Assembly: GCA_903835235.1 (NCBI GenBank) | Contig: CAILMF010000036.1 | Coordinates: forward strand, 95,761 to 159,760 | Direction of reading: 5' to 3' | DNA length: 64,000 nt | Source of the DNA: an uncultured Rhodospirillales bacterium | Lineage (GTDB): Bacteria > Pseudomonadota > Alphaproteobacteria > Acetobacterales > Acetobacteraceae | Shown: piece by piece, positions 8,382-16,793 of the stretch | Numbering within the stretch: position 1 is the first letter of the stretch | Layout: every line of letters starts with the position of its first letter | Position numbers and translations under genes: made by a program | Notes under the pieces: generated by a model | What the model saw: only the letters and a program-made list of their open reading frames with translations | The model's database searches: none | Told to the model about the DNA's origin: nothing

Positions 8382-9767
8382 TCAGTGCCGCAACTCGCCC
8401 TCGTTCTTCAGCATGCGCAATGCCTGGCGCCAGCTCTCGGTCGCCTCGCCGATCTCCGCCGGCCCATGCGCGGCCGAAAGGATGGCGCCCCGCGCCCCCT
8501 TGGGGTCGATGCCCGCCACCAGCAGCGCCAGGTACAGCTTCTTCATCAATCCCGCGCGCGGCTCCCCGGCCATCAGCACCTCCTGCTGGCCGTCCGGCGA
8601 CCAGCTCATCGGGTCCACCGCCATCCCCTGCGGGTTGGTGAAGAAGTGGATCACGCTGTGCTCCCCGTACACGGCCCAGGGCACGCCTTCCTCGGCCAGC
8701 ACCTGGTTGAACGCCAGCTTCATCGCCTGCGCCGCCGCCGTGGCCTTGGCGCACAGCCCACCATCGCGGATCAGCTTCAGCGTCTCGATCCCCGCCGCGG
8801 CCGAGACCGGGTTGGCGTTGTAGGTGCCCTGGTGTTTTACTTTTTCGCGCTTCTTCTCGGCGGAGACCTCGAAGTCCAGCCAGTCGATGATATCCCGCCG
8901 GCCGGCGACGGCGCCGCCAGGCAACCCGCCGGCCAGAATTTTTGCGAGTGTACACAGGTCCGGCGTCACGCCGGCCTCGCCCTGCGCCCCGCCTGGAGAC
9001 ACCCGAAAACCCGTCACCACCTCGTCAAAAATCAGCACCACGCCATGCGCCGTACACGCCGCCCGCAGCGCCGCCAGGAAGCCCGGCGTGGTCGGGATCA
9101 TGCCGGTGGACGCCCCGGTCGGCTCCAGGATCAGCGCAGCGATATCGTCATCACCCTCGAAGCACTTCTTCACCGCCTCGATGTCGTTTGGCGGCAGCAG
9201 CACCACCTCGGCGGCCAGTTCCGGCAGCACGCCGGGCGAGGCCGAGCCATCAAAATGGTTGTCCACGCCAAAGGCCATGTGGTCGTGCCAGCCATGGAAA
9301 TGCCGCAGGAACCGCACCACCTTGCGCCGCCCGGTAAACGCCCGCGCCAGGCGCAGCGCCATATGCGTGGCTTCCGTGCCGCTGCTGGTGAAGCGCACCC
9401 GCTCCGCACAGGGCACCATGGCCTGCACCAGCCCGGCCCATTCCACCTCCAGCGCGTGGCAACTGCCGAACTGGGTGCCCTGCATCAGCTGCGCCTGGGC
9501 CGCGGCCATCACCGTGGGCGGGCAGTGGCCCATCATGTGGCTGCCATGGCCGCCGTAGAAGTCGACCATCATGTTGCCGTCCACGTCCCACTTGCGGGCG
9601 CCGGCGGCGCGGGCGGTGTAGATCGGGTAGGGGTCGGTGTGGCGGCTGTCATGCGCGATCCCGCTCGGCAGCACTTCGCTGGCCTTCGCGTGCAGCGCGG
9701 CGGAACCAGGCGTCTTCGCGACATAGGCGGCGACGATGGGGGAGTTGGTCGGGCTCAACACCGGCAT
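8382..9767 (-). CDS. Class III aminotransferase, GSA-aminomutase-like
   Basis: A 461-residue PLP enzyme resembling glutamate-1-semialdehyde 2,1-aminomutase. Key parts are SSGTEATHMALRLARA (PLP phosphate binding, about 128-143), the HFHGWHD loop, D248 in the IFDEVVTGFR motif, and the Schiff-base lysine K276 in LAKILAGGLPGG. The extra 70-odd residues and a catabolic setting (VOC protein, Bug receptor) argue against a haem role; it is more likely an amino-acid or amine aminotransferase/aminomutase. ATG 9767 is supported by AAAGG 10 nt upstream. The opposite-strand gene at 9976 is divergent. Confidence 0.85.
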   Translation of the reverse strand: MPVLSPTNSPIVAAYVAKTPGSAALHAKASEVLPSGIAHDSRHTDPYPIYTARAAGARKWDVDGNMMVDFYGGHGSHMMGHCPPTVMAAAQAQLMQGTQFGSCHALEVEWAGLVQAMVPCAERVRFTSSGTEATHMALRLARAFTGRRKVVRFLRHFHGWHDHMAFGVDNHFDGSASPGVLPELAAEVVLLPPNDIEAVKKCFEGDDDIAALILEPTGASTGMIPTTPGFLAALRAACTAHGVVLIFDEVVTGFRVSPGGAQGEAGVTPDLCTLAKILAGGLPGGAVAGRRDIIDWLDFEVSAEKKREKVKHQGTYNANPVSAAAGIETLKLIRDGGLCAKATAAAQAMKLAFNQVLAEEGVPWAVYGEHSVIHFFTNPQGMAVDPMSWSPDGQQEVLMAGEPRAGLMKKLYLALLVAGIDPKGARGAILSAAHGPAEIGEATESWRQALRMLKNEGELRH

Positions 9768-9855
9768 GCGGGAACCTTTGCGTTGTCGCGGCCAGCCTAG
9801 CGTCTGATCGTCGCCGGTGGGAACACCGGCGGCGTGAATCAGCCGCTGGACCAAT

Positions 9856-9903
9856 GCCTGGAGCCTGTGAGGCGCTGCCGCCAGCGGCTCGCAGGCTCCA
9901 GGC
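9856..9903. repeat. 48-bp perfect-armed stem-loop between divergent genes
   Basis: Arms GCCTGGAGCCTG and CAGGCTCCAGGC pair perfectly over 12 bp. The 24-nt interior itself has complementary GCGCTG/CAGCG-type segments. It lies in a 208-bp divergent intergenic region, where a terminator is not expected. It could be a small structured RNA, an operator-like site or a mobile palindrome. Confidence 0.5.
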
Positions 9904-9975
9904 CGCGCCTCGGCAGACGCCAGGCGAACCGCGCGCCAGGGACGGCGTTGGTGCGACATCACGGGAGTTGACGCC

Positions 9976-10299
9976 ATGCGCCGCACCATCCGCCTTGCCA
10001 TCGCGGCCCTGTTGCTGGCCTGGCCCGGCGGCACCTGGGCTCAGCGCGTCCCCGCACCTGTGCCGGAACGCCCGCCCGTCACCCCGCCCAGCGCCGAGCC
10101 GGGCACCCGCATCCCGGAACGGCTGCTGCCCCCAGGCGCCTCCAGCGGCAGCGAGGCCCCGATGGGCGGTGTCCTCAGCCCCGGCATGAACCCGGACCCG
10201 GGCATGAGCGTGATGCCGCCGATGCACGCCCCCGGCGCCTCCCGTGTGATCCCGCCCCCCGGCACGCCCGGCGGCAACCCGGATGTGCAGCCCCGGTAG
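9976..10299 (+). CDS. Small exported proline-rich protein
   Basis: A 107-residue protein, not recognised. A clean Sec signal peptide (MRRTIRLAIAALLLAWPGGTWA, cleavage likely after TWA) is followed by about 85 residues rich in Pro, Gly, Met and Ala with no cysteine. The mature part looks disordered; the MNPDPGMSVMPPMHAPG stretch is Met-rich, which hints at metal (copper) handling but is not diagnostic. GGGAG precedes the ATG. The next gene, a Bug receptor, starts 32 bp later on the same strand. Confidence 0.7.
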   Translation: MRRTIRLAIAALLLAWPGGTWAQRVPAPVPERPPVTPPSAEPGTRIPERLLPPGASSGSEAPMGGVLSPGMNPDPGMSVMPPMHAPGASRVIPPPGTPGGNPDVQPR

Positions 10300-10331
10300 A
10301 CGCCGGCGCGCGGGAGTGCTGCGCTGCGCGG

Positions 10332-11306
10332 ATGCTCCTGCCGCGCCGCGCCCTGCCGCTCCTCCTCGCTCCTGGCCTGTTCGCCCCAGCCCTGGCCCGG
10401 GCTGATGACTGGCCCAGCCGCCCGCTCCGCATGGTGGTGCCCTTCACCCCCGGCGGCAGCACGGACATCCTCGGCCGCGTCGTCGCCCAGCGCATCGGCG
10501 CCACGCTGGGCCAGCAGGTGGTGGTGGAAAACCGCCCCGGCGCCGGCGGCAGCGTGGGCACCGAGCTGATCGCCCGCGCCGCGCCGGACGGCTACACCAT
10601 CGGCGTCGGCCATATCGGCACCCTGGCAGTCAACCCGACACTGTATCCGCGCCTGGGCTACGATCCGGCCAAGGACCTCTCGGCCATCAGCCTGATCGCC
10701 ATGGTCGCCAACATATTGGCGGTCAGCCCGCGCAGCGTGCCCGCCACCACCATGGCGGAGTTCCTCGCCTTCGCCCGCGCCGCGCGCCAGCCGCTCAGCT
10801 TCGGCTCCGGCGGCAATGGCAGCGCCGCGCACCTGGCCATGGCGGCGCTGTCAGACGCCACGGGCATCGGCTTCAGCCACATCCCCTACCGTGGCACCGC
10901 GCCGATGGTGACCGACATGATCAGCGGCCAGGTGGACATGACCATGTCCGGCGGCCCCGCACTGCTGCCGCCGGTGCGCGCCGGGCAGCTCCGCGCGCTC
11001 GGCGTCTCCACCCGCACCCGCATCGAAGCCGCGCCGGAGCTGCCCGCCATCGCCGAGACGCTGCCGGGCTTCGAGGCGGCGCAGTGGTACGGCGTGGTCG
11101 GCCCCGCCGGGCTGGCGGAGCCGGTCCTGGGCCGCCTCAACGCCGCCATCCGCGGTGCGCTGACCGCGCCGGAAGTGCTGGCCCGGCTGCGCGACGAGGG
11201 CGCCGACCCCGCCCCCGGCACGCCCGGCGAATTCGCCCGCTTCATCCAGGTGGAAATGCAGCGCTGGGGCGGGCTGATCAGGCGCGCGGGGTTGAAGGCC
11301 GACTGA
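10332..11306 (+). CDS. Bug/TctC-family periplasmic binding protein
   Basis: A 324-residue receptor with signal peptide LLPRRALPLLLAPGLFAPALARA, then WPSRPLRMVVPFTPGGSTD and GQQVVVENRPGAGGSVG. The ligand-loop motif PFTPGGSTD is the classical one. It probably shares a transcript with the amidohydrolase 79 bp downstream, so its ligand may be that enzyme's substrate or product (inference). The nearest purine-rich site is weak and distant. Confidence 0.9.
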   Translation: MLLPRRALPLLLAPGLFAPALARADDWPSRPLRMVVPFTPGGSTDILGRVVAQRIGATLGQQVVVENRPGAGGSVGTELIARAAPDGYTIGVGHIGTLAVNPTLYPRLGYDPAKDLSAISLIAMVANILAVSPRSVPATTMAEFLAFARAARQPLSFGSGGNGSAAHLAMAALSDATGIGFSHIPYRGTAPMVTDMISGQVDMTMSGGPALLPPVRAGQLRALGVSTRTRIEAAPELPAIAETLPGFEAAQWYGVVGPAGLAEPVLGRLNAAIRGALTAPEVLARLRDEGADPAPGTPGEFARFIQVEMQRWGGLIRRAGLKAD

Positions 11307-11385
11307 CACGACGCGGAAGGGCCTCGCGCCCGCCGCCCCGCCGGGGGATGATCGCGGCCGAACCCGCCGGCCGAGGACCCCCGCC

Positions 11386-12582
11386 ATGACCCCCTGCGAC
11401 ACCCTGCTGACCAACGCCCGCCTGGCCGATGGCCGCACCGGCATGGCGCTGGCGCTCAGCGCCGGCCGCATCGCCGCCATCCTGCCCGCCGGGGCCGCGC
11501 TGCCGCCGGCCGCCGCGACGCACGACCTCCACGGCGACCTGGTGCTGCCGGCGCTGGCGGACGGCCATATGCACCTGGACAAGACGCTGTTCGGCCTGCC
11601 CTGGATCGGCCACCAGGCCGAACCCTTCCGGATGAGCCGGATCGAGACCGACCAGCGCCTGCTGCCCAGCCTGCCGCTTAACACCGAGGCCCGCGCCGGC
11701 GAGCTGATCCGCCGCTGCGTCGCCCATGGTACCGGGCATATCCGCACCCATGTGGACATCACGCCCACCTTCGGCCTGAAGGCGCTGGAAGGCGTGCTGG
11801 CCGCCCGCGCCGCCCACGCCCACATGGCGACGGTGCAGACGGTGGCCTTCCCGCAGGCCGGCGTCATGCGCGCCCAGGGCATGGTGGCGCTGATGGAGGA
11901 CGCCATCCGCTGCGGCGCCGACCTGGTCGGCGGCATCGACCCGGCCGAGGTGGACCGCGACCCCCGCGGGCAACTGGACGCGATCTTCGGCATCGCGGAA
12001 CGCCAGGGCGTCGGCATCGACATCCACCTGCATGAACCTGGCGAGCTCGGCCTGTTCAGCCTGCAGGAGATCTGCGCCCGCACCCGCGCCCACGCCATGC
12101 AGGGCAAGGTCACCATCAGCCACGGCTTCTGCCTGGGCGGCATCCCCGAGAGCAAGCAGCAGGCCGCCGCCGCCCTGATGGCCGAGGCCGGCGTGGCGCT
12201 GGTTTCCCACGGCGCCGGCGGCGCCACCTTGCCGCCGCTGTTCCTGCTGGCCGAGGCCGGGGTGCGGGTGTTCTGCGGCAATGACGACATTCGCGATACT
12301 TGGAGCCCCTACGGCACCGGGGACATGCTGGAGCGCGCCAGCGTGATCGGCTGGCGGGTGGATGTGCGGCACGACAACCTGCTGGACCAGCTCTACGGGA
12401 TGTGCAGCGGCGTCGGCGCCGCGGCGCTGGGCGTGGCCGAACACGGCGTGGCCGCGGGCCTGCCAGCCAACTTCTACACCCTGCCGGCCGAGAACATCGC
12501 CGAGGCGATCGGCCAGCACCCGCCCCGCCACCTGGTGTTCCACGCCGGCCGCCTGGTAGCGAAGGACGGCGCCATCGTCTGA
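11386..12582 (+). CDS. Cytosine-deaminase-like amidohydrolase
   Basis: A 398-residue metal-dependent amidohydrolase of the cytosine deaminase/CodA-like branch. Metal ligands are visible in HMHLDK (H61, H63), HLHEPGE (H214, H216, with the catalytic E217), ISHGFCLGG, and D in the late FCGNDDIRDTWSPYGTGDM block. All residues of the single-metal site appear present. Such enzymes deaminate or hydrolyse cytosine, creatinine, isopropylammelide and similar N-heterocycles; the true substrate is not evident. The frame starts with GAGGA 11-15 nt upstream of the ATG. The paired Bug receptor upstream suggests an imported substrate. Confidence 0.85.
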   Translation: MTPCDTLLTNARLADGRTGMALALSAGRIAAILPAGAALPPAAATHDLHGDLVLPALADGHMHLDKTLFGLPWIGHQAEPFRMSRIETDQRLLPSLPLNTEARAGELIRRCVAHGTGHIRTHVDITPTFGLKALEGVLAARAAHAHMATVQTVAFPQAGVMRAQGMVALMEDAIRCGADLVGGIDPAEVDRDPRGQLDAIFGIAERQGVGIDIHLHEPGELGLFSLQEICARTRAHAMQGKVTISHGFCLGGIPESKQQAAAALMAEAGVALVSHGAGGATLPPLFLLAEAGVRVFCGNDDIRDTWSPYGTGDMLERASVIGWRVDVRHDNLLDQLYGMCSGVGAAALGVAEHGVAAGLPANFYTLPAENIAEAIGQHPPRHLVFHAGRLVAKDGAIV

Positions 12583-12738
12583 GGCGGGCTGGCCGGCGCC
12601 GCGCCGGGTCTGGCGGGCCGGCGCCGCGCCTGGGCTCGCCGGCCTGCGCGGCGCCACGGCGCACGGCCGCGTGGCGGGGGCGGCGGGTCGCGCTGCGCTG
12701 CGCATTCGTGCATGGCACATTCGTCACCCCCCACCGTC

Positions 12739-12761
12739 ATCACCGGGCTTGTCCCGGTGAT
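12739..12761. repeat. 9-5-9 hairpin, alphaproteobacterial intergenic type
   Basis: ATCACCGGG-CTTGT-CCCGGTGAT is a perfect 9-bp stem with a 5-nt loop. The same architecture occurs at 33326-33348 with a different stem sequence. Hairpins of this kind preceded by GTC are common in alphaproteobacterial intergenic DNA. This one lies between the amidohydrolase and dehydratase genes. Confidence 0.6.
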
Positions 12762-12848
12762 CCCCGCTTCGCCGCCCAGAGCCAGCGTTCCGCTGGTTTG
12801 ACTCCCGCGCCCCCGCCGCGATGATGCGCGACGACTCAGGGGGAAGCG

Positions 12849-13670
12849 ATGCAGGACTGGATTGGCCGCAGCGAAACGGTCGAGGACGAGGCCAGCCTGG
12901 CCCTGGCGCGGCGCCTGGCGGCGCTGCTGGACCAGGACCCGGCAGCGCTGAAGCGCGGCGACCCGCTGCCCGCCGGCTGGCACGCCCTGCTGTTCTGGCC
13001 GCTGGCCCGGCAATCCGCGTTGGGGCCGGATGGCCACCCGGAGAAGGGCGACTTCCTGCCGCCCATCGCCCTGCCGCGCCGCATGTTCGCGGGGCGCCGC
13101 ACCTTCTTCCACGCGCCCATCGCCATTGGCGCGGACCTTTCGCGCGTCAGCACCATCACCGCCATCACGCCGAAGCAGGGCCGCAGCGGCGCCATGGTCT
13201 TCGTCACCATCCGGCACAGCATCGCCGATGGCGCCGTTATCGAGGAACAGGACCTGGTCTACCGCGAGGCCGCCGACCTCAGCGCGCCGCCACCCGCGCC
13301 ACCGCCCCCGCTGGTGCTGCCGGAGGGCGCGTACACGGAGCGCTTCCTGCCCACGACCACGCTGCTGTTCCGCTATTCCGCCGTGACCTACAACGGCCAC
13401 CGCATCCACTACGACGCCGACTATGCCCGCGCCGAGGAAGGCTACCCCGCCCTGGTCGTCAATGGCGGCGTCAGCACCATCATGCTGACAGAACTGGCCA
13501 AGCGCAGGCTGCCCGGGCCAATCAAGTCTATCGCCTCCCGCGCCGGTCGGGCGCTGTATGTCGGCCGCGAAGCCACGCTGGCCTGTCACGCGCCCAGCCC
13601 CAACACCCTGAACCTCTGGGCGCTGGACGACAGCGGCTGCGTTGCCTTTGAAGCCACGGCGGAGTGCTGA
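12849..13670 (+). CDS. MaoC/FAS1-like dehydratase (mesaconyl-C4-CoA hydratase-like)
   Basis: A 273-residue hot-dog-fold protein resembling the FAS1-like dehydratase/HTD2 family, whose best-known bacterial member hydrates mesaconyl-C4-CoA. Landmarks are the N-terminal WPLARQSALGPDGHP and LPRRMFAGRRTFFHAP segments, and the second hot-dog domain with FRYSAVTYNGHRIHYD (about 177-192), whose H188 and D192 region is typical of the hydratase active site. GGGGGAAG precedes the ATG. The CoA-transferase gene begins 3 bp after the stop, as expected for a two-gene operon in which the transferase supplies the CoA ester. Confidence 0.8.
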   Translation: MQDWIGRSETVEDEASLALARRLAALLDQDPAALKRGDPLPAGWHALLFWPLARQSALGPDGHPEKGDFLPPIALPRRMFAGRRTFFHAPIAIGADLSRVSTITAITPKQGRSGAMVFVTIRHSIADGAVIEEQDLVYREAADLSAPPPAPPPPLVLPEGAYTERFLPTTTLLFRYSAVTYNGHRIHYDADYARAEEGYPALVVNGGVSTIMLTELAKRRLPGPIKSIASRAGRALYVGREATLACHAPSPNTLNLWALDDSGCVAFEATAEC

Positions 13671-13672
13671 CC

Positions 13673-14881
13673 ATGCGGACCGGACCCCTTCAGGGCGTGA
13701 AGGTGCTGGACCTCACCGCCGTCGTCGTCGGCCCCAGCTGCACGCTGACCCTGGCGGAACAGGGCGCCGAGGTGATCAAGCTGGAACAGCCCCCCGCCGG
13801 CGACCTGCTGCGCAAGCTGGGCGGACCGTCGCGCTCGCCCGACATGTCGCCGAAATTCGTCCACTTCAATCGCGGCAAGCAGTCCATCGCGGTCGATCTC
13901 AAGACCGAGGCCGGCAAGGCAGTGCTGGCCCGCCTGGCGGCGCAGGCCGACGTGCTGGTGACCAACATGCGCGGCAAGGCGCTGGCCAAGCTGGGCATCA
14001 CCTGGGAAGCCCTGGCGCCGACTAACCCGCGCCTGGTGTTCTGCGTCATCGCCGGCTTCGGCAGCAAGGGCCGCTACCACGACAGCCCGGCCTACGACAC
14101 CATCATCCAGGGCATGTCCGGCTTCGCCGACGCGCTGGGCCGCGTGACGGGCGGGGAGCCGCGCTTCGCCCCCTTCGTGCTGTGCGACCACATCACCGGC
14201 ATCATCGCGTCCCAGGCCATCACGGCGGCGCTGTATGAACGCGAGAAGACCGGCGCCGGCCAGGCGCTGGAAGTGCCGATGTACGAGAGCATGGCGCACT
14301 TCGTCCTGACCGAGCACATGTTCAAACGCACTTTTGACAGCGCAGGCCCCACCGGCGACCCTCGGGTGATGAACCCGGACGCCAAGCCGATCCCGACCGC
14401 GGATGGCTACATCAGCGTGTCCGCGAATACCGACGCGCAGGCCTTCGCCTTCTTCAACGCCATCGGCCGGCCGGAGCTGCGCGACGACCCGCGCTTCAAC
14501 AGCGTGCTCGCCCGCTTCCGCAACGTGGATGCCTACTTCGCCCTGCGCGCCGAAGCCCTGCGCGCGAAGACCACCGCCGAATGGGTGGTGATCTTCCGCG
14601 ACGCCGACCTGCCCGCCGCCGCCTTCAACACCATCGACGGCCTGCTGGACGACCCGCATCTGTGGGAAGCCGGCTTCCTCAGGCGGGAGGAGCACCCGAC
14701 CGAAGGCCCGATGATCGGCCTCTCCCGCCCCGTCACCTTCGGCACCGCGGCGCGCGACAACCTGCCGCTGGCCCCGCGCATGGGCGCCGATGCCCGCGCC
14801 GTGCTGGCCGGCGCCGGCTACACCCCGGACGAGATCGAGGCGCTGCTGGGCGCCGGAGCCGTGCTGCCGCCACCGGCCTGA
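13673..14881 (+). CDS. Family III CoA-transferase (CaiB/BaiF)
   Basis: A 402-residue class III CoA-transferase with the VLDLTAVVVGPSCTLTLAEQGAEVIKLE opening, the FNRGKQSIAVDLK strand and the catalytic aspartate D142 in AYDTIIQGMSG, which forms the mixed anhydride. ATG 13673 is chosen over a GTG at 13664 because GGAG is well placed. Tight linkage to the dehydratase suggests transfer of CoA onto a C4/C5 dicarboxylic or hydroxy acid (mesaconate- or citramalate-like), an inference from family pairing only. Confidence 0.9.
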   Translation: MRTGPLQGVKVLDLTAVVVGPSCTLTLAEQGAEVIKLEQPPAGDLLRKLGGPSRSPDMSPKFVHFNRGKQSIAVDLKTEAGKAVLARLAAQADVLVTNMRGKALAKLGITWEALAPTNPRLVFCVIAGFGSKGRYHDSPAYDTIIQGMSGFADALGRVTGGEPRFAPFVLCDHITGIIASQAITAALYEREKTGAGQALEVPMYESMAHFVLTEHMFKRTFDSAGPTGDPRVMNPDAKPIPTADGYISVSANTDAQAFAFFNAIGRPELRDDPRFNSVLARFRNVDAYFALRAEALRAKTTAEWVVIFRDADLPAAAFNTIDGLLDDPHLWEAGFLRREEHPTEGPMIGLSRPVTFGTAARDNLPLAPRMGADARAVLAGAGYTPDEIEALLGAGAVLPPPA

Positions 14882-14955
14882 ACCGTCACCGACCCGGGCT
14901 GGATCAGGCCGCCGAAGCCGCCTAGCTTCACGCCCACGTGAGGGACGGGTCGGCC

Positions 14956-16083
14956 ATGAGCATGTTCGGTTGGTTGAAGGGCAAGGCGGCGACGCCAGGC
15001 GAGGCGAAGCCCGCGGCAACGACGCCGGCTGCGCCGGCCGCTGCCCCGCCGGAAGCGCCCCCGCAGGAAGCGCCTTCACCGGCCGCGCCCCCGCCGGAGA
15101 CCTCGGGCGCCAACCCGGTTGACGCCGCCGGCACCAGCCTGGCGCCTGCCGAGACAGCAGCTGCGAACCCGGCGCCCGGCGCCGCGGCCACCGCAGCCCT
15201 GGATGCCGAACCGCCAGAGGCCGCCGCAGCCGCACCGGTCGAGGCCTCGCTGCCGGCCGAAGCATCGCCACCCACCGACGTGGTGCCCGAGGCTGAGCCC
15301 AGCCCGGAGCCGGCGGCCCCGCCAGCGGAGGCCGAGCCGGCCACCGCCGCCGACCCGGTGCCGGTTGCGGAAGCCGAGCCAGCGCCTGACGCCGTGGCCG
15401 AAGCCGAGCCGCCGCCCGAAACCCCGGTTGTGGAAACTCCGCCCGCCGCGGCCGAGCCGGCATTCTCGCTGCTTGCCGCCGTGGACCAGGTGATGGCCGA
15501 GCCGTCCAGCTGGCCGGAAGACCCCATCCCCGAACCCCCGCGCCCCAACGACACCCTGGAGGCCAGGCTGACCCTGGTCCGGCCCGGCCAGCCCGCCCTG
15601 GAACTGCCGGTCTCGGCCGAGCTGCTGGGCAGCATCATCGACAACCTGCCGGACCACCAGGCCTATGAGGAGCTCTACGACCTGGCCGCCGAGCATCCCT
15701 CGGCCCAGGTCCGCCTGGCCGTGGCGCGCAAGGACCGACTGGGCGAGGAAGCCGTCCGCCGCCTGTCCGAGGCCCGGGAGTTCTACGTGCTGGAGCGGCT
15801 GCTGGCCTCCGACCAGTTCCGCGCCCAGGTCAGCCAGGAGCGGCTGATCGCCATTCTGGACCTGCACCCGGAACTGGCCCGCGACGTGGCCGGCAGCTAT
15901 GCCAGCTTCCTGAACTGTGCCGCGGGGGCGCTGCTGGCCTATCTCGGCGGCCACCGCGACCCCGGCGTGCGCCTGGCGCTGGTGGAGAACTACAGCGCCA
16001 ACGCCGCGCTGCTGCGCCGCTTCTCGGCCGACCCAGACCCGGGTGTGCGCGCGGCAGCCAAGCGGCGGCTCTCGGAAGTCTGA
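14956..16083 (+). CDS. Ala/Pro/Glu-rich protein with C-terminal HEAT-like repeats
   Basis: A 375-residue protein, not recognised as a named family. After a short amphipathic start (MSMFGWLKGKAAT) comes about 170 residues almost entirely of Ala, Pro and Glu, likely an extended acidic linker. From about residue 200 a helical domain shows HEAT/leucine-rich-variant-type repeats: HPSAQVRLAVARK, HRDPGVRLALVENYS, DPDPGVRAAAKRRL. Such repeats mediate protein contacts. There is no signal peptide, so a cytoplasmic scaffold is likely. The start at ATG 14956 follows a GGGACGGG stretch; an in-frame GTG lies at 14938. Confidence 0.7.
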   Translation: MSMFGWLKGKAATPGEAKPAATTPAAPAAAPPEAPPQEAPSPAAPPPETSGANPVDAAGTSLAPAETAAANPAPGAAATAALDAEPPEAAAAAPVEASLPAEASPPTDVVPEAEPSPEPAAPPAEAEPATAADPVPVAEAEPAPDAVAEAEPPPETPVVETPPAAAEPAFSLLAAVDQVMAEPSSWPEDPIPEPPRPNDTLEARLTLVRPGQPALELPVSAELLGSIIDNLPDHQAYEELYDLAAEHPSAQVRLAVARKDRLGEEAVRRLSEAREFYVLERLLASDQFRAQVSQERLIAILDLHPELARDVAGSYASFLNCAAGALLAYLGGHRDPGVRLALVENYSANAALLRRFSADPDPGVRAAAKRRLSEV

Positions 16084-16109
16084 GGCCCGGCCAGGCCCGG
16101 CGACCGGGT

Positions 16110-16132
16110 GGGCGCTGGGCTGGCCAGCGCCC
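16110..16132. terminator. Hairpin between convergent genes
   Basis: GGGCGCTGG and CCAGCGCCC pair perfectly around a 5-nt loop, between the ends of the HEAT-like gene and the cytochrome gene. It lacks a T-run. A bidirectional terminator is likely. Confidence 0.55.
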
Positions 16133-16138
16133 CCAGGC

Positions 16139-16516
16139 TCAGCCCTGGGTCTTGAGGTAGGCCACCAGGTCGTCCAGCTGCTGCTGGTTGCGCAGGCCGG
16201 CATAGGGCATGTTGCCGGTCGGCAGCACCGACTTCGGGTTGGCGATGTAGGCGCGCAGGTTTTCTTCGCCCCAGGCCGTGCGCTTCTCGGCTTCGGCGCG
16301 GATATTGGCCGAGTAGCGGAAGCCTTCCACCGCGCCCATGGTGCGGCCGACAATGCCGTGCAGGTTGGGGCCGACGCCGTTGCGGCCGCCCTGTTCCACC
16401 GTGTGGCAGGCGCCGCACTGGGTCCGGAACACGCGCTGGCCGGGAGGGGCATCCTGCGCCAGGGCCGGCAGGGCGGAGCCGGCGAGCAGCAGGGCGGCGG
16501 TGAGCGCAAGGCGCAT
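16139..16516 (-). CDS. Class I c-type cytochrome
   Basis: A 125-residue exported monohaem cytochrome c. A Sec signal (MRLALTAALLLAGSALPALAQ) is followed by the haem site CGACH at 34-38 and the axial methionine M103 in the GNMPYAGL motif, the pattern of cytochrome c2/c550 electron carriers. It would work in the periplasm between the bc1 complex and oxidases, or serve a dehydrogenase. No partner oxidoreductase is adjacent. The mature protein is about 104 residues, normal for the class. The start is fixed by the signal peptide. Confidence 0.9.
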   Translation of the reverse strand: MRLALTAALLLAGSALPALAQDAPPGQRVFRTQCGACHTVEQGGRNGVGPNLHGIVGRTMGAVEGFRYSANIRAEAEKRTAWGEENLRAYIANPKSVLPTGNMPYAGLRNQQQLDDLVAYLKTQG

Positions 16517-16601
16517 GCGGTGGATTCCTCGTGCAGGGCTGCCGCGCCAACGCGCGGGGTGGCCGCTATATGCCCCCGCTGCGCCGGCTGGCAAGGCTTG
16601 G

Positions 16602-16762
16602 CGGCGCGCCTCATCGCCCATGCCGGAGCGGGTATCGCGCCCACGCCGGGCCTGGCGATGCGCCCATGCCGGGCCTGGCGATGCGCCCATGCCGGGACCG
16701 GCGATGCGCCCATGCCGGGCCCGGCGATGAGCCCATGCCGGGCCCGGCAATGCACCCTTGTC
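16602..16762. repeat. 23-bp tandem repeat array with hairpin potential
   Basis: About seven copies of a 23-bp unit; the five from 16648 onward are closely similar and the first two degenerate. Core motif: GCGATGCGCCCATGCC plus a GGGCC-type segment. Adjacent copies pair with each other, for example GGCCCGGC at 16718 with GCCGGGCC at 16736. The period is not a multiple of three and the array lies between genes, so it is non-coding. It sits just upstream of trmO and of the divergent cytochrome gene. Confidence 0.8.
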
Positions 16763-16793
16763 GCGGCTCAGGCATGAGCGGCAAACTGGCGGC

